A program made the translations under genes and the position numbers. DNA of 64,000 nt from Liolophura sinensis (Eukaryota; Mollusca; Polyplacophora; Chitonida; Chitonidae). The notes under the pieces are model-generated. The model worked only from the letters and a program-made list of their open reading frames with translations, had not been told where the DNA came from and did no database searches. The stretch covers positions 7,487,717 to 7,551,716 of the forward strand of contig NC_088305.1 in assembly GCF_032854445.1 (NCBI RefSeq), read 5' to 3'. Below, one piece after another: positions 32,101-44,039 of the stretch; the first letter of the stretch is position 1, and every line of letters begins with the position of its first letter.

Positions 32101-35100
32101 TTGAGTTCAGGTCTTAAAGTGTTATTCTAACTGTTCATGTATAGGCCTAGAAAGTAGCAACCTTTGGTAAAAAGTGATTATACTGCACATTATGGGACGT
32201 CTCTGGAATATCAGTAATTACTCAAAATGCTGTGTTGTCATCCCATTTAAGACGTAACCACATTACGACAAACCTTACTAAAAGCATGATGTTTAATGAT
32301 GTGTATTCACCTAATTTATCGTTAGTCCACCGTGTCATTTTCTATCTCCTATGGATTATTCGTCAACGAATATTTGCCATAGTATGTCTCTTGATGGCTT
32401 AGATTGAGTTGAAGGAAGAGGAAATGTTTGCTATGTCGCCTTTTCCCTTCTCTTTTCGCTAGGTCACTCGGCGTCCTTCCAACTGGACGACTCGTCGTGT
32501 GTTTTGAAGGTCACCGGCACACCAGGAATTGGGAACCAGACGTTTGAATTGAGCTCTTTTCACTTCCACTTCGGACCAAGTAACAATGTCGGGAGTGAGC
32601 ATCGCATGAACGGCAGGGCTTTTCCGGCCGAGGTACAGTATTTAGGAATTTTATTTATTTGTTTATTTATTTTCAGTTGGTGTATTTGAAGAATAATTAA
32701 GTGACATGTGAGTTCGGACCGAGAGATGGCTTTCGCTCTGACTCGGCTAACAAGCATCTTTCATTGATCTATTTCCCAGCTCATTTAATGTCATAACTGA
32801 CTCTGTAAAACTAGGAATTAAAAAGGATCATTTGGTTACAACGAAAGAATTCGTAAAAATGAACGAAGACTCATCAGACAGACAACTGAAAACTGTGCAC
32901 AAAATTACTTTCATTTATTTTTTTAAATAGATTTTAATAAAAAGCTAAATGCAGTCAATTGTTTAAATTCTATATAACCAGCGTTCACGGGTTTTCCCAT
33001 CCTAAACACAGTCTTTAATGCTGATACAGCTCTTATTACCCACGAGTGAACGCTTTTTTTAAAAATAATATCATCAAAAATATCCTCTTTGTGAATGTAC
33101 ATGCAAAAGGCCGAAGTAGTGTCAGAGTACGGTGCGGTATTTCGCTTCTGACGGTATGACCCATAACATCAAAACCTCTGAATGTATATTGTTCCATTTT
33201 AAAATGTCGAAGAATACGAGTAAAATTATGTACTCTTAGACTAAGTCGTGAGCAGCGTATCTGGCAATGCGTACAGGAATACTTTCTTGTCCTTTAATTT
33301 TCTTTTAAAACGTACTACATATTGTTGTGTTCTGTATAATAATCTGAAGGGAAAGCACCGTGTTGACCGTTAGATCTACTCTATTCAACAGTCCAGTTTG
33401 TGAGTGAAGTGCTCACTGCTGGCTGTCCTTATAAAGACACAGAAACTGTTGTCAACCACCACGTGTCCCTTCAAGTTACACTTGTGTTGTGTTCCCTATG
33501 GTGACCTAATCCCCAATCAGCGTCTGACTGGACATGGTAACCATAGGACTACTGATTGTTAGACAAAACTCAAGTTAAGGCGAAGCCTGCAGTTGGCACT
33601 GGTTTCCACAATGTAACTAATAAATCTTACGCATCTAGCATGACAAGTAATACACACTAATTCCTACATCTTTGTTAAAAATAAGGGCATATTAGTATAT
33701 AAAAATACAAAATTAACTCGTATGTGTATACCCACATATGAACATACAATAATTCTTTACCTTAATACAATATAAAATACATAGTAGACACCCATATGAA
33801 ATTTAATAACATATGTACATGCATAATTCATTCACATATGGATATAAACATAAAGCCATACAATAATTCTTTACATTAATACAAATATAAAATACATAAT
33901 TGACACCATATGAAAATCTAGTAACAATAGTCTTTAATATCAATTAGACAATCTTTTTAGTTTACGTATACTTCATGTGTACAATACAACAATATCTCTG
34001 AATGGGATGTACATACACAACAGTAAGATTATACTATTTTACTAAAGTTGTTCAAGCAACAACTTTAATGCAATCTTCAAGCAAGGTGTTCTGCGGTTTG
34101 CTTTAGATATGCCACCGGAACTGGAAAAATGTGAAAATAAGCTGAAACTTCAGGGTCAAAAGTAACATTTTACGACCTTTATTCGTCTCTAGAAATGCAT
34201 ATGATTGGTGAAAACTTCCCAATAGAATATCATCCAAAATGTACCTTCCAAACAAAGCTCAGAATACCTTTGTACGATCAACAGAATGTTGGGTCATTTA
34301 ACACGGGTACCGAACATACAATTTTTTCAACAGGGTGAAACATTACTGACTGGCTAACAAGATAACATGTGCCGTCAGACGATTTATTTTAATTATCAGA
34401 TTGCTGTACCTATTTATTATTATTTTATTTTTTATTTATTTAATTGGTGTACTACGCCGTCTATGTTAGGATATAGGATGTTATCAGATGGAGGATTACA
34501 GGCACTTTGACTGGTTTGATTGACATGACTGAAAGGTGATTTATTTATTTATTTGATTGGTGTTTTACGCCGTACTGAAGAATGTTTCGCTTATACGACG
34601 GCGGCCAGCATTATGGTGGGAGGAAACCGTGCAGAGCCATGGGGAAACCCACGACCATCCGCAAGTTGCTGTCAGACCTTCCCACGTACGGCCGGAGAGG
34701 AAGCCATCGAATGTAAAGCGAAAGGCAGAGAGCAACGTATGCGCTGTAAGAGGTATGGATGGAAGTGTGGACTCCATACCCAGAGGTCGCTGGTTCAACC
34801 ATTCGGATTAATCAGTCAACACACAAATATAGCTTAAAATCAGATGTTTTGTATGCTGTCCTCAGAGAAAATTCAAGACAAGATTTTGTCCCTTTTAATA
34901 TTCTAGCTGAATGATTCAACATATGTTAATGCCCATACTAAGTTAGAATTTTGTGCTCCGGCTGAGAATTCTGTAAAGAAAGGGAAATGTTGACCTTGTA
35001 TTTCATGGCCCGGCGCGTAGGTACAGAATATAGCTTCAGCTATCAAACACTTCTTGATTAAATCTTTTGAGGCCTCGGTGGTCGAGGGGGTTAGAACACC

Positions 35101-38100
35101 AGCGCGGCGCAATGATCCAGGAGCCTCCAACAATGTGGATGCTCTGAGTTCAAGTCCAGCTCGTTTATGGTCGTGGATTTCCCCTGTGCTGTGCCCGGTT
35201 TCCTCCCATAATAATGCTGGTCGCTGTCGTATAAGTGAAATATCCTTGAGTACGGCGTAAAACACCAATCAAGTAAATAAATAAATAAATCTTTTAAGGT
35301 ATATCAGAGACTTCTTTGTGACCAGTCTGCATACTGTCTTATGCTAATGCTAACTTATTTGTAGTTCTGTTATCAATTAATCAATGTTTTGTTTTTTTAC
35401 TGCCAGATACATTTTGTCCATGTCAACACAAAGTATAGTTCTCTGGGCGAGGCGTTGACCCACCCCGATGGGCTGGCTGTAATTGGTGTCTTCCTTAGGG
35501 TAAGCTCTATCGGTTCAGAGTTCGATACCGAGTGTAGTCGTAAAATACTCCAAAGCTTGTAAAATGTTTGAAATTGCTTGAACTTGGGGAAAGTCCATGT
35601 AGCCTGAAAAAACAAAATTACAGGATTTGTAAGGTAGCCTTGTCATTTAGATATTCTCCGTAGTACCTGAGAGAGGCTTGGTGGTTGAGTGTTTTGTATT
35701 TGTTTTATATTTTAGTATAAATGTTATTATTATTAATAACAATTCAAATTAAATAAATAATTTTATTAGTGATTTCCTCGCTTAGCTCGGCCAACGAAGA
35801 AATAAGGAGTTGTCCAAAGTGATAAACAAGATGGAGAGTATCGAAACAAAAGGTGAGAATGGCTGTTTTCTGAGCATAGCTGTTTTCTGAGCATAGCTGT
35901 TTTCTGTGCATAGCTGTTTTTTTTTTTAGCATAGCTGTTTTCTGACCATAGCTGTACGTTAACTAAGTATACAGTTATTCAGCATATATCAGCTGAAATG
36001 CTGTATATATTATATAGAGCGAATTTAGGCACAGGAGTGTGATCTTTCAAAGAGAAATTTTGCAGGACTGACCTTCCTAAATGAGAAACCTTTCCCTGCA
36101 AAGTAATTCGGGTCCAAGCTGTGTAGCATATTGACCAGCCCTACCTTTGCGATGACGTTTTGTAGGCCAATTGGTGGCGTACATGTACATATGAAATACT
36201 CATGCATTGCAAGAGAACAATGGTGACTCTATAGTCACCCCGAGTCTGTTGCGCGGGAAATGTTTGAATTCATAGTTTAAATGAATGGATGAATAATTGG
36301 GGTTTGACGTGGTACCAGAAGTCCGTTACCTAGAAGTATGCAACTTCCCTATGGCTAGTCTCTACGGCATAGCGCACACGTTGCGTTACCTGTAGAAGCT
36401 CATGCAACCTGGTGAAGAAATATGCCAACCTCATGGATTGAAATTGTGAACTAAATCACGAGAAATCTAATGTAAACGGTTCTTACAAAAACTGGCCACA
36501 CCTTCAAATCGAAACTACGTAGCGGTATTTAAACACTACGATTTTTAAATTACTGTCACAGACATTGTTGTCATTTTACAAAACTCTCAGTGGTCGTAAT
36601 TGTATAAGGTGTCCATTTCAATACAGTAGCGTTTGGGACATTTCTCCCACCATGCAACAGCCGTTTCTCAAACGTTTGGTGCGCAACAGAGAGAAAAAGA
36701 TACATGTCTGCGCAGATACGTCACATAATGTGTTTGAGATCGAAGAAAAGCGTAAAATGACTTGCTATAGGGAAGTTGTATACTTCTAGGTAATGGACTT
36801 CTGGTCGTACTTGACAATTATTCATATGACGACAAGGGGTCAGGGGGTGTACACATATAATTTGTCTTCTTGTGACCGGGCGCGCCCATGCCGCCAAAAT
36901 GCTGCCGCCACTGAAGTATCATGCCAAAGACACCAGACATGACACCCTACCCAGTCACATTATACTAACATCGGGCCGACCAATCTCTAACCTTTAGGCC
37001 ACCGAAGCGGTCTATTCACAATTTGATATGAGTTTATGTGAATAGTTGTGCAAAGGGACATTAGCTGTACGGTTTGATAGCTTATTTACGGTAAGGGAAA
37101 CTTCGGCGTGAGAACATCCACCTTATTTGTACGACGATTTATAAAATTGAAGGTATAAGAATTCATGGTGGGAAAAAAGAAAACAAATTTGTTGCGTATA
37201 AGTTTTGCACAATGATAACCTTAAAAGCTACAATGTTGTCATGAAATTGTCTTTCCTTTGCAGAATCCAAAGTTCCGTTGAGTGTGGCATTTGCCAAGTT
37301 GATGCCGCCCTTGACTAAGGTGTATTCCTACGCCGGCTCACTGACAACTCCTCCGTGCAGCGAAGTAGTGCAGTGGTTTATCTGCAAACAGCGCATGGTC
37401 ATCACGGAAAGTCAGGTACCGTACATTCTTTTCTTATTTGTATCACTGCTGGTGACGATAGCTGAAAGTCAAACATGTTTGATGGAGAACGATAAGCCAC
37501 TTATCACTTTATTGGCCATGGGCCGCCAGGTTTGCGCGGAAAAAGCGACAAAATGCAGCGATATATTGCTGTACGATTATGCACGCCCTGAACTGAAAGG
37601 AGAAGAACAATCATTCAGGTAACTAATCCACCTGCGGTGGGTATCAATCATTCAGGTAACTAATCCACCTGCGGTGGGTATCAATCATTCAGGTAACTAA
37701 TCCACCTGCGGTGGGTATTAATCATTCAGGTAACTAATCCACCTGCGGTGGGTATCAATCATTCAGGTAACTAATCCACCTGCGGTGGGTATTATAGCTC
37801 ATATGAATAATGTTAGGCACACTTACGTTGCATCCATTTTTTGTTCTTATTTATTCAAAGCAAAACATGTGTGTGAAGCTGAATTACGTATATATTCAGG
37901 ATTATAAAATACATTATTTACATACTCAGACATATAAAATACATTATCCATATACTCAGGCATATAAAATACATTATGCATATACTGAGGCATATAAAAT
38001 AAGATATGTATATACTCAGTCATATAAAATGCATTATGTATATTCTCAGGCATATAAAATACATTATGTGTATACTCAGGCATATAAAATACAATATGTA

Positions 38101-38518
38101 TATACTCAGACATATAAAATACATCATTTACATACTCGGGCATATAAAACACGTTATGTATATATTCATTCATATAAACTACATTATGTATATACGAAGG
38201 CACATAAAATACATTATGTATACACGCAGGCATTTAAAATACGTTATGTATATACTCAGGCATATAATATAAAATACATGGTATATATACTCAGCCATGT
38301 AAAATGCGTTATGTATATACTCAGGCATTTAAAATACGTTATGTATATTCTCAGGCATGTAAAATACATTATTTACATACTCAGACAGGTAAAATACGTT
38401 ATGTATATAGTCAGGCATGTAAACTATATTATGTATATACTCAGGCATATAAAATACATTATGTATATACTCAGGCATATAAACTACAATATGTATATAC
38501 TCAGGCATATAAAATACG

Positions 38519-38612
<94 letters not shown>

Positions 38613-40236
38613 TCAAACATACAAAATACAATGTGTATATACTCAGGCATTTAAAATACGTCATGTATATACTCAGGCATATAAAATACGTTATGTATAT
38701 ACTCAGGCATATAAAATACGTTATTTATATACTCAGGCATATAAAATAGCCATTCTGACATGAAAATCACAATTTATTGGGACAAATATAACGACTGGAC
38801 ATTATTGTGGTCATAATGGTATACAGGTACCTAGTGCAAAAAGCCCATGCTTCATGAGATACGTCCTTTTGCGAATTTTGATTCCCGAAATTTCTTTAAA
38901 AAAAAAACAACGTTAACTGAATGTAGTTTCTGAGACCGTATTTTACAAAGCGAGTTTTGGTTTCATTATTCAGTCAAACAAAACACAATTCAATCCGATG
39001 CGCTATATACGGCCTAAGAATTTGAAGATTTGATACATTTATATTATGACATCGCTGATGTTGTCATTTTGTGGCCCAACAAGATAAGCCTTGAATATAA
39101 TTTTCGATTTAGACTTATTTCCAGCTTTGTGGCATGTGTCCCGCATATACTTGTCAGTGGACTATCTTACATCACATTAAATTTGAAAGGCCAGCACAGG
39201 TGGTGGAGCGTCCGCTTCGGGAGCGGTAGGTCCAGGGTCAATCCTGAATCCTCGAGTCACACCCAAGACTTTAAAAGAGGATGTTTTAGCTCCCTCGTCT
39301 GGCGTCCAGCATAAAGGGGATAGTGCAGCTACTGGTTGACCCGTATCAGTATAATGGCTCGGGCGGGGCGGCTTACTTGCCTTCGGTAAAGCGTGAAGCA
39401 GCACTAGCTAAATGAGCGGTGGAAATCCGCCCTGCAACAAGGAGGCACATTACATGCATTCCAAGGCTTCATTCGTCGTCATATTGTTAAGTACGACGTT
39501 AAACCCCAAGCACTCACTCACCCACTCACTCACCCACTCACTCATTCACTCACTCACAATGACCGTAATTCAGTATGAATAGTGACTAAGGATACCTGAA
39601 CTAATAACTGGCTTATCTGAAAAATATGTTATGAGTACTGATGTCACGGTGCTAAGGGACGTGTAAATTGGCACATTTTAAGCACTTATGGGAATAGTTA
39701 GAATAAAACTCTGAGATAAATTGACAAACGGCCTGATATGACATATGTCACTCGCGTGCGAAAATTTGACAGCTATCAAACTGTCGTCGCTGCTCTAATT
39801 TTGCTGTCTATGCAGTAGTCTTTGATAATTTGGGTTACATTAACAATTGACGTACCCAGTATTTTATATTGTTTAAACAAGTGTCAGCAAAAGTCCTTAA
39901 TGGCATAGCATAAAGTTGTGAAAACGGGAATATCACATGGATTATGGATACCTCTGACAGTTTATATCCTCTATTTCCGACATCTGGCGTTACACTGTAA
40001 AATAAGCCTTCTTCAACTAGAATCGAACTAGGGATGTTAATGGTTTGACATAAACAATATTACCACCCAATGGAGTGTATTTCATTATGTTTATGTTGTT
40101 GCAGTTGGCCCAGCTGCGCATGCTCAAATCAGGCGATCAGTCATCGGATTTCATGTCGAAGTTCGGGAATTTTCGGCCAATCCAACCGAATCAAGGGAGG
40201 CAAGTGATGGCGAATTTCGGGACAAATCAAGGGTAG
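29103..40236 (+). CDS. Secreted alpha-carbonic anhydrase, 7 exons
   Basis: Zinc enzyme interconverting CO2 and bicarbonate, predicted extracellular. Exons: 29103-29199, 31413-31559, 32463-32632, 35407-35499, 35786-35852, 37264-37415, 40105-40236; 858 nt, 285 residues, all phases consistent. Residues 1-16 ([16 protein letters not shown]) form a signal peptide. The mature start contains GPGHWGASC, as in secreted family members. Active-site residues by CA II numbering: His64 is H83 (NNGH), the zinc ligands His94/His96 are H115/H117 (FHFHFG), Glu106 is E127 (GSEH), Glu117/His119 are E138/H140 (AEIHFVH), and Thr199 is T219 (GSLTTPPC). C41 and C223 can form the disulfide common in secreted alpha-CAs. 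The C-terminus has the RPIQP motif and no membrane or GPI signal. All catalytic residues are present, so it should be active. The tandem neighbour at 45785 shares the fold. A role in mineralisation or pH control is inference. Confidence 0.93.
29885..30645 (+). repeat. Three dispersed copies of a 42-bp motif in intron 1
   Basis: ctgtactctwccattcrcta then atctgsaactcggtagcttt occurs at about 29887, 30546 and 30601. Each ends in a ttttcag- or ttttag-like sequence. Confidence 0.75.
30191..30359 (-). CDS. Doubtful minus-strand first exon, 56 codons
   Basis: Inside intron 1 of the first carbonic anhydrase gene, a minus-strand ATG at 30359 opens [20 protein letters not shown] and continues with a balanced composition to a GT at 30190-30189. 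The translated piece looks protein-like (alternating beta-type pattern, few low-complexity residues), but no family was recognised and no second exon found. It may be a fragment of a transposon gene or chance. Confidence 0.25.
34075..34275 (-). repeat. Unnamed dispersed repeat, reverse copy
   Basis: Reverse complement of 20235-20440, with similarity along its whole length. No coding sequence or family A/B landmarks are present. Confidence 0.8.
34541..34712 (-). mobile_element. Family A SINE, 5'-truncated
   Basis: Minus-strand tail and body without the head, in intron 3 of the first carbonic anhydrase gene. Confidence 0.8.
35066..35290 (+). mobile_element. Family A SINE with internal deletion
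   Basis: The head and tail are present, but part of the central body after box B is missing. It lies about 115 bp upstream of carbonic anhydrase exon 4. Confidence 0.8.
36825..36998 (+). repeat. Dispersed repeat family C, copy 1
   Basis: Shares catgccgcc, ccactgaagtatcatgc and accagacatgacaccc with two later copies at 61735-61910 and 62258-62415. It looks like the core of another SINE; no head was identified. Confidence 0.6.
37416..37622 (+). other. In-frame read-through of carbonic anhydrase exon 6
   Basis: If the donor after exon 6 is not used, the frame stays open for 68 codons to TAA at 37620-37622, starting [19 protein letters not shown], a hydrophobic run. This would replace the 43-residue C-terminus encoded by exon 7. 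Other T-rich introns here also translate to hydrophobic runs, so chance is a strong alternative. Confidence 0.25.
37609..37790 (+). repeat. 37-bp array, nearly perfect, five units
   Basis: tcattcaggtaactaatcca then cctgcggtgggtatcaa repeats with almost no divergence. Each unit has a donor-like CAG|GTAACT. Intron 6 of the first carbonic anhydrase gene. Confidence 0.95.
37890..38755 (+). repeat. 30-bp minisatellite interrupted by a TA microsatellite
   Basis: Unit catataaaatacattatgta then tatactcagg, about 25 copies, with (TA)n at about 38520-38610 in the middle. The 30-bp period keeps frames open as a ten-residue repeat, giving a spurious 317-codon frame. Confidence 0.95.
39184..39555 (+). 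mobile_element. Family B SINE, full length
   Basis: Head ggtggtggagcgtccgcttc-like, central body with ttgacccgtatcagtataat, and a tail with acgacgttaaaccccaagca followed by (actc)n. Intron 6 of the first carbonic anhydrase gene. Confidence 0.7.
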
Positions 40237-40449
40237 ATGGAAATGTTGACCGGAACAAACCCATAATATCAAACCTATGACGTCTTTTACCACCTACGTG
40301 TGTTCTAATGTATACGTACTGTTAAGTTTAAGAGAAGGTCTGTCGTCTGAATAATGCTGGAATGTATTCTGTTACTATGACATAATGCTGTTTTAGATTG
40401 TAACGACAGGACTATCTGCGTTACTTCTGGCTGCTCTCCAACTCTAATG

Positions 40450-40455
40450 ATTAAA
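40450..40455 (+). terminator. Candidate polyadenylation signal of the first carbonic anhydrase gene
   Basis: ATTAAA about 214 bp after the stop codon, followed by T/G-rich sequence. The commonest variant of the canonical hexamer. Confidence 0.4.
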
Positions 40456-40793
40456 GCTGTCGGTCTGACATATCAACGGAGTTTTAGTTCCATTTATATT
40501 CATGTTGTTGTTGTACTGGATTGTCAAACACACAGCAACTTTTATGGCATTACGATTGGTGTGTATGCTAACTGCTTATATTCGAGTAACGAACATTTCA
40601 AGCCGATCTGAACTCGACATGAAATACCTATACCTGAAGGCTTTATTATGTCTGATTTCCTTCTTTTTCCTACATGGAGAATACGGACTGAAACGTTGAC
40701 TGCCATCTTGTCTAGCTCCTGCTCACGTGCAGCGGAAGTGTTGCCATAAGGAATGGCGCAATGCGGCAATCCCTCGTAGTGTGAGGGATTTTG

Positions 40794-40839
40794 ATTGGTT
40801 AAATGCGAGGTCATGGCTCGTAACCTTTTAGTATAAATA
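40794..40839 (+). promoter_or_regulatory. Candidate CCAAT/TATA core promoter of an unannotated transcript
   Basis: ATTGG (inverted CCAAT) at 40794-40798 and TATAAATA at 40832-40839, spaced 34 bp, with GC-richer sequence around them. Downstream, cgcactgtaagtaaa at about 40947-40961 could be a splice donor. The ATG codons between give only very short frames, so any product is unknown. Confidence 0.3.
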
Positions 40840-40961
40840 ATGAGCCCGCAAGGTCGGCATTTTCGGAAAAATAGCAAAAGCACAGTTTACTTACAGCTAT
40901 CCGACCAGAGATGGCACAGCGATAGCCGAGTGCGGTTGATGGCCATCGCACTGTAAGTAAA

Positions 40962-42960
40962 ATTACAGTGCATGGTTTGTTACTGGTGAGGAATATCGGT
41001 ACACCAAGCACATGGCTAATTATAATATTTATGCTATGTAGATCATTACAACGTCACCAAATTCGGTGGAATCCCAGTTGTACATTTCACTGTCTACCAT
41101 ATAGACAGAGATTACACTGGCTTAATAACTTAATATCGATACTACGAGTCTATGCGGGGTGGAAGTTAGTAACCTGCTACTCACCATACCAATCTTGAGA
41201 TCCTTTATGAATAATTTACCTCAAACAATACGTGAGGGTGAATTCGGAGTTTATCCAATCTACTGTCAACCCCACCAAATCCGGTAATGGATGTTGACGG
41301 ACTGTTCCTTGGGGATTTCTTACGAGTATAGCTGTTTATAGACTGGCGTTTGGGAGAAAATCTGGCTGTTGACAGCTTGTTAAAGTGTCACTGTGATTTA
41401 TGCCAGTTTTCGTAGAGATCGCGACAATTGAGGACTAGATGATACTGAAGAGATGTGTTATTTAGGTAGCGTGGACTGAACATTCCACCAATTTAGGTGT
41501 ATTCTGTTTCTGTCCTGGTAGTAAATGTCTCAAGCTCATATAAATACATAGGCCCGTTTATGACCTTGGAAACCAGTTATATGGAGATGCATATTATTTA
41601 ATCTGAATTGAACATACCACCATTTATGGTGATATTAGTTTCAATATCCAGTTTATTATGCATTACCTCGTTTTCACCATATTAGGAACTGGAAGATTAC
41701 AAAAGCTTACCCTGCCTATCTGGTACCTGGAAGATGACAGAAGCCCCCGAGAGATACTTTAAATATTCGTGAATCGTTTTATTCCACTCTAAAGTTATTT
41801 CTTTAGATCATTATGCTGTCTTATAGCACCCAGGAACCCTATAGGTTACCAGGGTACCTAAAACTCTAATGTCAGTTCTTCCTCTGGGATCTCATGTTTG
41901 GAGATTTATTAGAGAATTTCCTACAATAACAATTATCCTGGGGGTAGGGCGCGACAATTTTCAACGTAATATTCTGAAGCATTGTGTTAAATTAACAGAA
42001 TATTTGTGCTACATTTAAAAGAATAATCGGCTGCAATAACAGAATGCAATCTAGCATCACTCTAACAACAAAATTTCTATTAAATTGAACACATTAGTTT
42101 TTGTGAGTAGCTCGCTGCTGAGAATCGTCTTCCTAACTTTGCCCTACATGTTGAAAGCCTGTGCTCACTTTCACAGAACTTCGTAAAGTCTAATTTCTCG
42201 TATAAACGTTTTTCGTAAAAAGATGTTATCTAGGTTATAGTACCACAAGGTGACGCCATTTACCAGAAAAGTTAAAAAAATCTGAATTAGTAAGTTCAGT
42301 GGAAATTGCCCCTGGATCTACTCCATTCGTGGAGACTACACATCCGCCCTCTATATAAGGGCGAATTTATGCCCACACAACACAATCTGTCCCCAGTCGT
42401 TTATTAATGGTTTATTAATGCTGCTTTTATAATAAAGTATGGAACATGGGATATATGGGACTTTATTCCCATTGAATTTACCACTGATGTTGCCCATATT
42501 TTGATATCTGCTATTATGTATGTATGTATGCTTCGGGTTTTACGTCGCACGTTACAAATTTTTTTTAAGTCATATGACGGCGAGGTCTGATATTATGGTG
42601 AATAAACAAACAAACAAACAAACAATACTTGGACGTGTCACAGAGCAAGATTTATTTTAGCTTCGGATTTATTTTGATTTGAATTATTTTAATACAAACT
42701 ATTTATATGAATGTTGTTTAATGAAACACTCGAGAGTTTTTTTTTTAAGGAAGTGAAATAATCCGAGGATCTCCAGTCGGTGATCCTGTGGTATCGGCGG
42801 GAATGGAATGTTTGACTGAGTTCAATCTCTGTGATACTAGAGGGTCACGAGTTGTCTGTTTATCCCCTAAATACAACGACGAGAAAAAAGTACGAAATTG
42901 AGCATCAAATCAGCGAAATATGTTGTCATGTTTCTCTGTTTATACAAGCGGACTAATGTA
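40962..42960. other. Intergenic sequence with no supported gene
   Basis: AT-rich sequence without exon-like frames. A short element head resembling gcttcgggttttacgtcgca lies at about 42530-42600 and ends in (caaa)n at 42605. Confidence 0.5.
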
Positions 42961-42966
42961 AGGATG

Positions 42967-43210
42967 TGACGTCAGCCATTCGGCCTCACACCATAGCGCA
43001 ACATTGGGGAGGCGACACATTTTTTAATCCCGTGAGGTGGCGCTAGTGTGAAGCCGGGACGGGAGCCATTGTTACGTCAAGAATGGATTGTAGTGTAACG
43101 TCTACACCATTACAATGTATCAGATTCTATTGCGACGTCGTAGTGTCTTTAATGTGACGTCATTATGGTGAGTTGGATGAGGTACAATTGACGTCAATAA
43201 AATGACGTCA
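42967..43210. promoter_or_regulatory. Cluster of four TGACGTCA palindromes
   Basis: Exact 8-bp cAMP-response-element palindromes are at 42967-42974, 43155-43162, 43189-43196 and 43203-43210. A half-like site, ttacgtcaa, lies near 43073 and gcgacgtcgt near 43132. Such sites bind CREB/ATF bZIP factors in animals. It lies 2.6 kb upstream of the second carbonic anhydrase gene and just before the open frame at 43265. Confidence 0.6.
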
Positions 43211-43264
43211 CCCTCCTGCTTTAGGTCGTTTGTCGGGTTTTCACTGAACATACGTGTAGGATAA

Positions 43265-43681
43265 ACCTATGCCACACAAAATAATTCAACTTCAGAACTG
43301 TTTTTGCCGACCCAAGATTGGCTGGATTTTTTACATTATCATCTAAATTTATATCAAAGAAAAAAACCCCGAAAGGCTGAAAATTGTCTGCAAACAGTGC
43401 ATGACCATGTTTGTCAGACAAAGGAAGACCTGGAAGACAGAGTGAAAACAGTGATGACGACACTGGTGAGTAGTAGAGTGCAAGTCAACATGCGTCAGAT
43501 TATTCAAAGAAAATCAAGAAGAACATCATTATTACATAACAATGCAGAAATGAAATTGATAAAAGAATCTCCAAGGCATATACGGTTAAAGTCTACATAT
43601 ACTCGAACGTTTGCACCCGATGCAGACAACAAAATCACGTCACGTCAAAGTAGTTCGACGTTTGTGTATGCGTATCTTTGA
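43265..43681 (+). CDS. Doubtful open frame after the TGACGTCA cluster
   Basis: 139 codons without ATG near the beginning, containing DWLDFLHYHLNLYQRKKPRK and KEDLEDRVKTVMTTL, then a basic C-terminal half. A plausible donor, ctg|gtgagt, follows MTTL at about 43465. The composition is not low complexity and looks partly coding-like, but no family is recognised and no start or partner exon was found. It could be an exon, an old pseudogene or chance. Confidence 0.25.
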   Translation, partial: TYATQNNSTSELFLPTQDWLDFLHYHLNLYQRKKPRKAENCLQTVHDHVCQTKEDLEDRVKTVMTTLVSSRVQVNMRQIIQRKSRRTSLLHNNAEMKLIKESPRHIRLKSTYTRTFAPDADNKITSRQSSSTFVYAYL

Positions 43682-43852
43682 TTGGCTGATTTTTATCAAT
43701 TAACTGCCATGAACCAATCAAATACAACTCTTAACTTTTGTTGCCGTAACAGGGTATACGATATTATCCCAAACACCTCATCATTCGTTCTGTGTCACAA
43801 GAGTTTTGAAAAGTGCACCATCGGCGGCTTATTACGGCTACGGGTATGTATT

Positions 43853-44015
43853 TATGTATATATATATGTGTGTGTGTGTGTGCGTGTATGCATGTGTGCG
43901 TCTGCGTGTACGCGTGTGCGTGCGTGTGTGTGTGCATGTATATATGTATGTCTGTATGTCTGTATGTATGTATGTATGTATGTATGTATGTATGCAAGCA
44001 TGTATGCATGCATGT
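43853..44015. repeat. (GT)n and (TGTA)n microsatellite
   Basis: GT-rich run at about 43866-43935, then tatg/tgta tetranucleotides to about 44010. Confidence 0.9.
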
Positions 44016-44039
44016 AGGTATTTGACAGCATACTCTATT

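Noticed and set aside
34711-34810. Possible tRNA-like segment with ggtcgctggttcaaccattc
   Set aside because: A box B-like match alone; no matching acceptor stem or box A was seen.
37810-38763. 317-codon + frame, the longest in the window
   Set aside because: It is a ten-residue periodic translation of the 30-bp minisatellite and a TA run inside a carbonic anhydrase intron.
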